A stretch of DNA of 64,000 nt from CALKJU01 sp035326425. GTDB lineage: Bacteria; Pseudomonadota; Alphaproteobacteria; Geminicoccales; Geminicoccaceae. Below, piece by piece: positions 63,453 to 64,000 of this stretch. The first letter of the stretch is position 1. Every line of letters starts with the position of its first letter. Location: contig DAOLFG010000002.1 of the NCBI GenBank assembly GCA_035326425.1, positions 105,582 to 169,581 of the forward strand, read 5' to 3'. Position numbers and translations under genes: made by a program. The notes under the pieces are model-generated. The model was not told where the DNA came from. It searched no databases and saw only the letters and a program-made list of their open reading frames with translations.

Positions 63453-64000
63453 TCAGCATTCCACCACGTTCACCGCCAGGCCGCCGAGGCTGGTCTCCTT
63501 GTACTTGTCCATCATGTCCCGGCCGGTCTGCCGCATGGTCTCGATCACCTTGTCGAGCGCCACGTGGTGCGTGCCGTCGCCGCGCAGCGCCAGCCGGGCG
63601 GCGTTGATCGCCTTCACCGCCCCCATGGTGTTGCGCTCGATGCAGGGGATCTGGACGAGGCCGCCGATCGGATCGCAGGTCAGGCCGAGATTGTGCTCCA
63701 TGCCGATCTCGGCGGCGTTCTCGACCTGCTCGTTGCTGCCGCCCAGCACGGCGCACAACGCACCGGCTGCCATCGAGCAGGCCACCCCGACCTCGCCCTG
63801 GCAGCCGACCTCGGCGGCACTGATCGAGGCGTTCTCCTTGTACAGCATGCCGATGGCGGCGGCGGTCAGCATGAAGCGCACGATGCCGTCGTCCGAGGCG
63901 CCCGGCACGAAGCGGCTGTAATAGGCCAACACCGCCGGAATCACGCCGGCGGCGCCGTTGGTGGGGGCGGTGACCACCCGGCCGCCGGCGGCGTTCTCCT
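63453..64000 (-). CDS. sdaA: L-serine dehydratase (serine ammonia-lyase), C-terminal part
   Basis: The C-terminal 182 residues of an iron-sulfur L-serine dehydratase; the start is beyond the window. TAPTNGAAGVIPAVLAYY, then the 4Fe-4S cysteine segments GCQGEVGVACSMAAGAL and LTCDPIGGLVQIPCIERN, and the end MDKYKETSLGGLAVNVVEC. The enzyme deaminates serine to pyruvate and ammonia; the C-terminal Cys inserts into the active site in the family. tRNA-Pro lies 48 bp downstream on the same strand. Confidence 0.93.
   Translation of the reverse strand, partial: ENAAGGRVVTAPTNGAAGVIPAVLAYYSRFVPGASDDGIVRFMLTAAAIGMLYKENASISAAEVGCQGEVGVACSMAAGALCAVLGGSNEQVENAAEIGMEHNLGLTCDPIGGLVQIPCIERNTMGAVKAINAARLALRGDGTHHVALDKVIETMRQTGRDMMDKYKETSLGGLAVNVVEC

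Overview
The window is a very GC-rich (mostly about 70-73% G+C) bacterial chromosome segment from an alphaproteobacterium, probably of the Rhodospirillales kind. The evidence is HdaA, the DUF2066 / CDP-alcohol transferase / HdaA gene order, a fabD-fabG-acpP-fabF-mltG cluster, a fused indolepyruvate ferredoxin oxidoreductase and a DmeF-like cation exporter. No species can be named from the sequence alone. Most of the window is densely packed core genome with short or overlapping gene junctions (ATGA, GTGA or TTGA) and many GTG/TTG starts.

Layout: 1-4.3 kb holds the start of an indolepyruvate oxidoreductase gene, a FitA/FitB-type toxin-antitoxin pair, a DsbA-fold isomerase, the ribosome-rescue hydrolase ArfB and a TraB/GumN lipoprotein-like protein. 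4.4-10.4 kb is a rightward run: leuB, a PAS-class III cyclase, asd, xseA and mazG. A gene-free 417 bp stretch with degenerate 16-bp repeats follows. 10.8-14.7 kb runs leftward (TPR-SPOR lipoprotein, hdaA, phosphatidyltransferase, DUF2066), divergent from purMN and a Na/Pi cotransporter. 18-20.7 kb is ndk, holC and pepA. 20.9-24.9 kb is the outer-membrane set lptD-surA-rsmA without pdxA. 24.9-30.8 kb is gmk, an SDR and the fatty-acid/cell-wall cluster mltG-fabF-acpP-fabG-fabD, divergent from rpsF-rpsR-rplI.

32-40.6 kb is accessory metabolism: a secreted protein of unknown function, a dimethylglycine-dehydrogenase-like flavoprotein, a CDF metal exporter, D-Ala-D-Ala ligase, two flavodoxin-fold quinone reductases, RidA and creatininase family proteins. 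A 19-codon tail resembling the end of the quinone reductases lies directly behind ddl and suggests that ddl was inserted into a third paralogue. 40.6-47 kb is a sulfur module: an Rrf2 regulator with a palindromic operator, a FAD/NAD(P)-binding protein with a similar site in its promoter, a small membrane protein and cysP-cysT-cysW-cysA. 47-58.6 kb contains an unusual GST-transmembrane-LytR_C-like fusion, an Fpg-family glycosylase, an RND efflux pair, a cupin, TerC, malic enzyme (MaeB) and a 2-hydroxyacid dehydrogenase. Next come a secreted HExxH protein behind a CRP-like palindrome and a DUF502 membrane protein.

The right end (60.19-63.38 kb) is a small, AT-richer island integrated into the 3' part of a tRNA-Pro(TGG) gene and bounded by an exact 53-bp direct repeat. 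It carries two related excisionase-like genes (one frameshifted), an XRE regulator, an unknown protein and a frameshifted XRE/S24-like repressor whose expected catalytic Ser is Ala. No integrase is visible. It looks like a decayed or satellite-type integrative element. The window ends inside an L-serine dehydratase gene.
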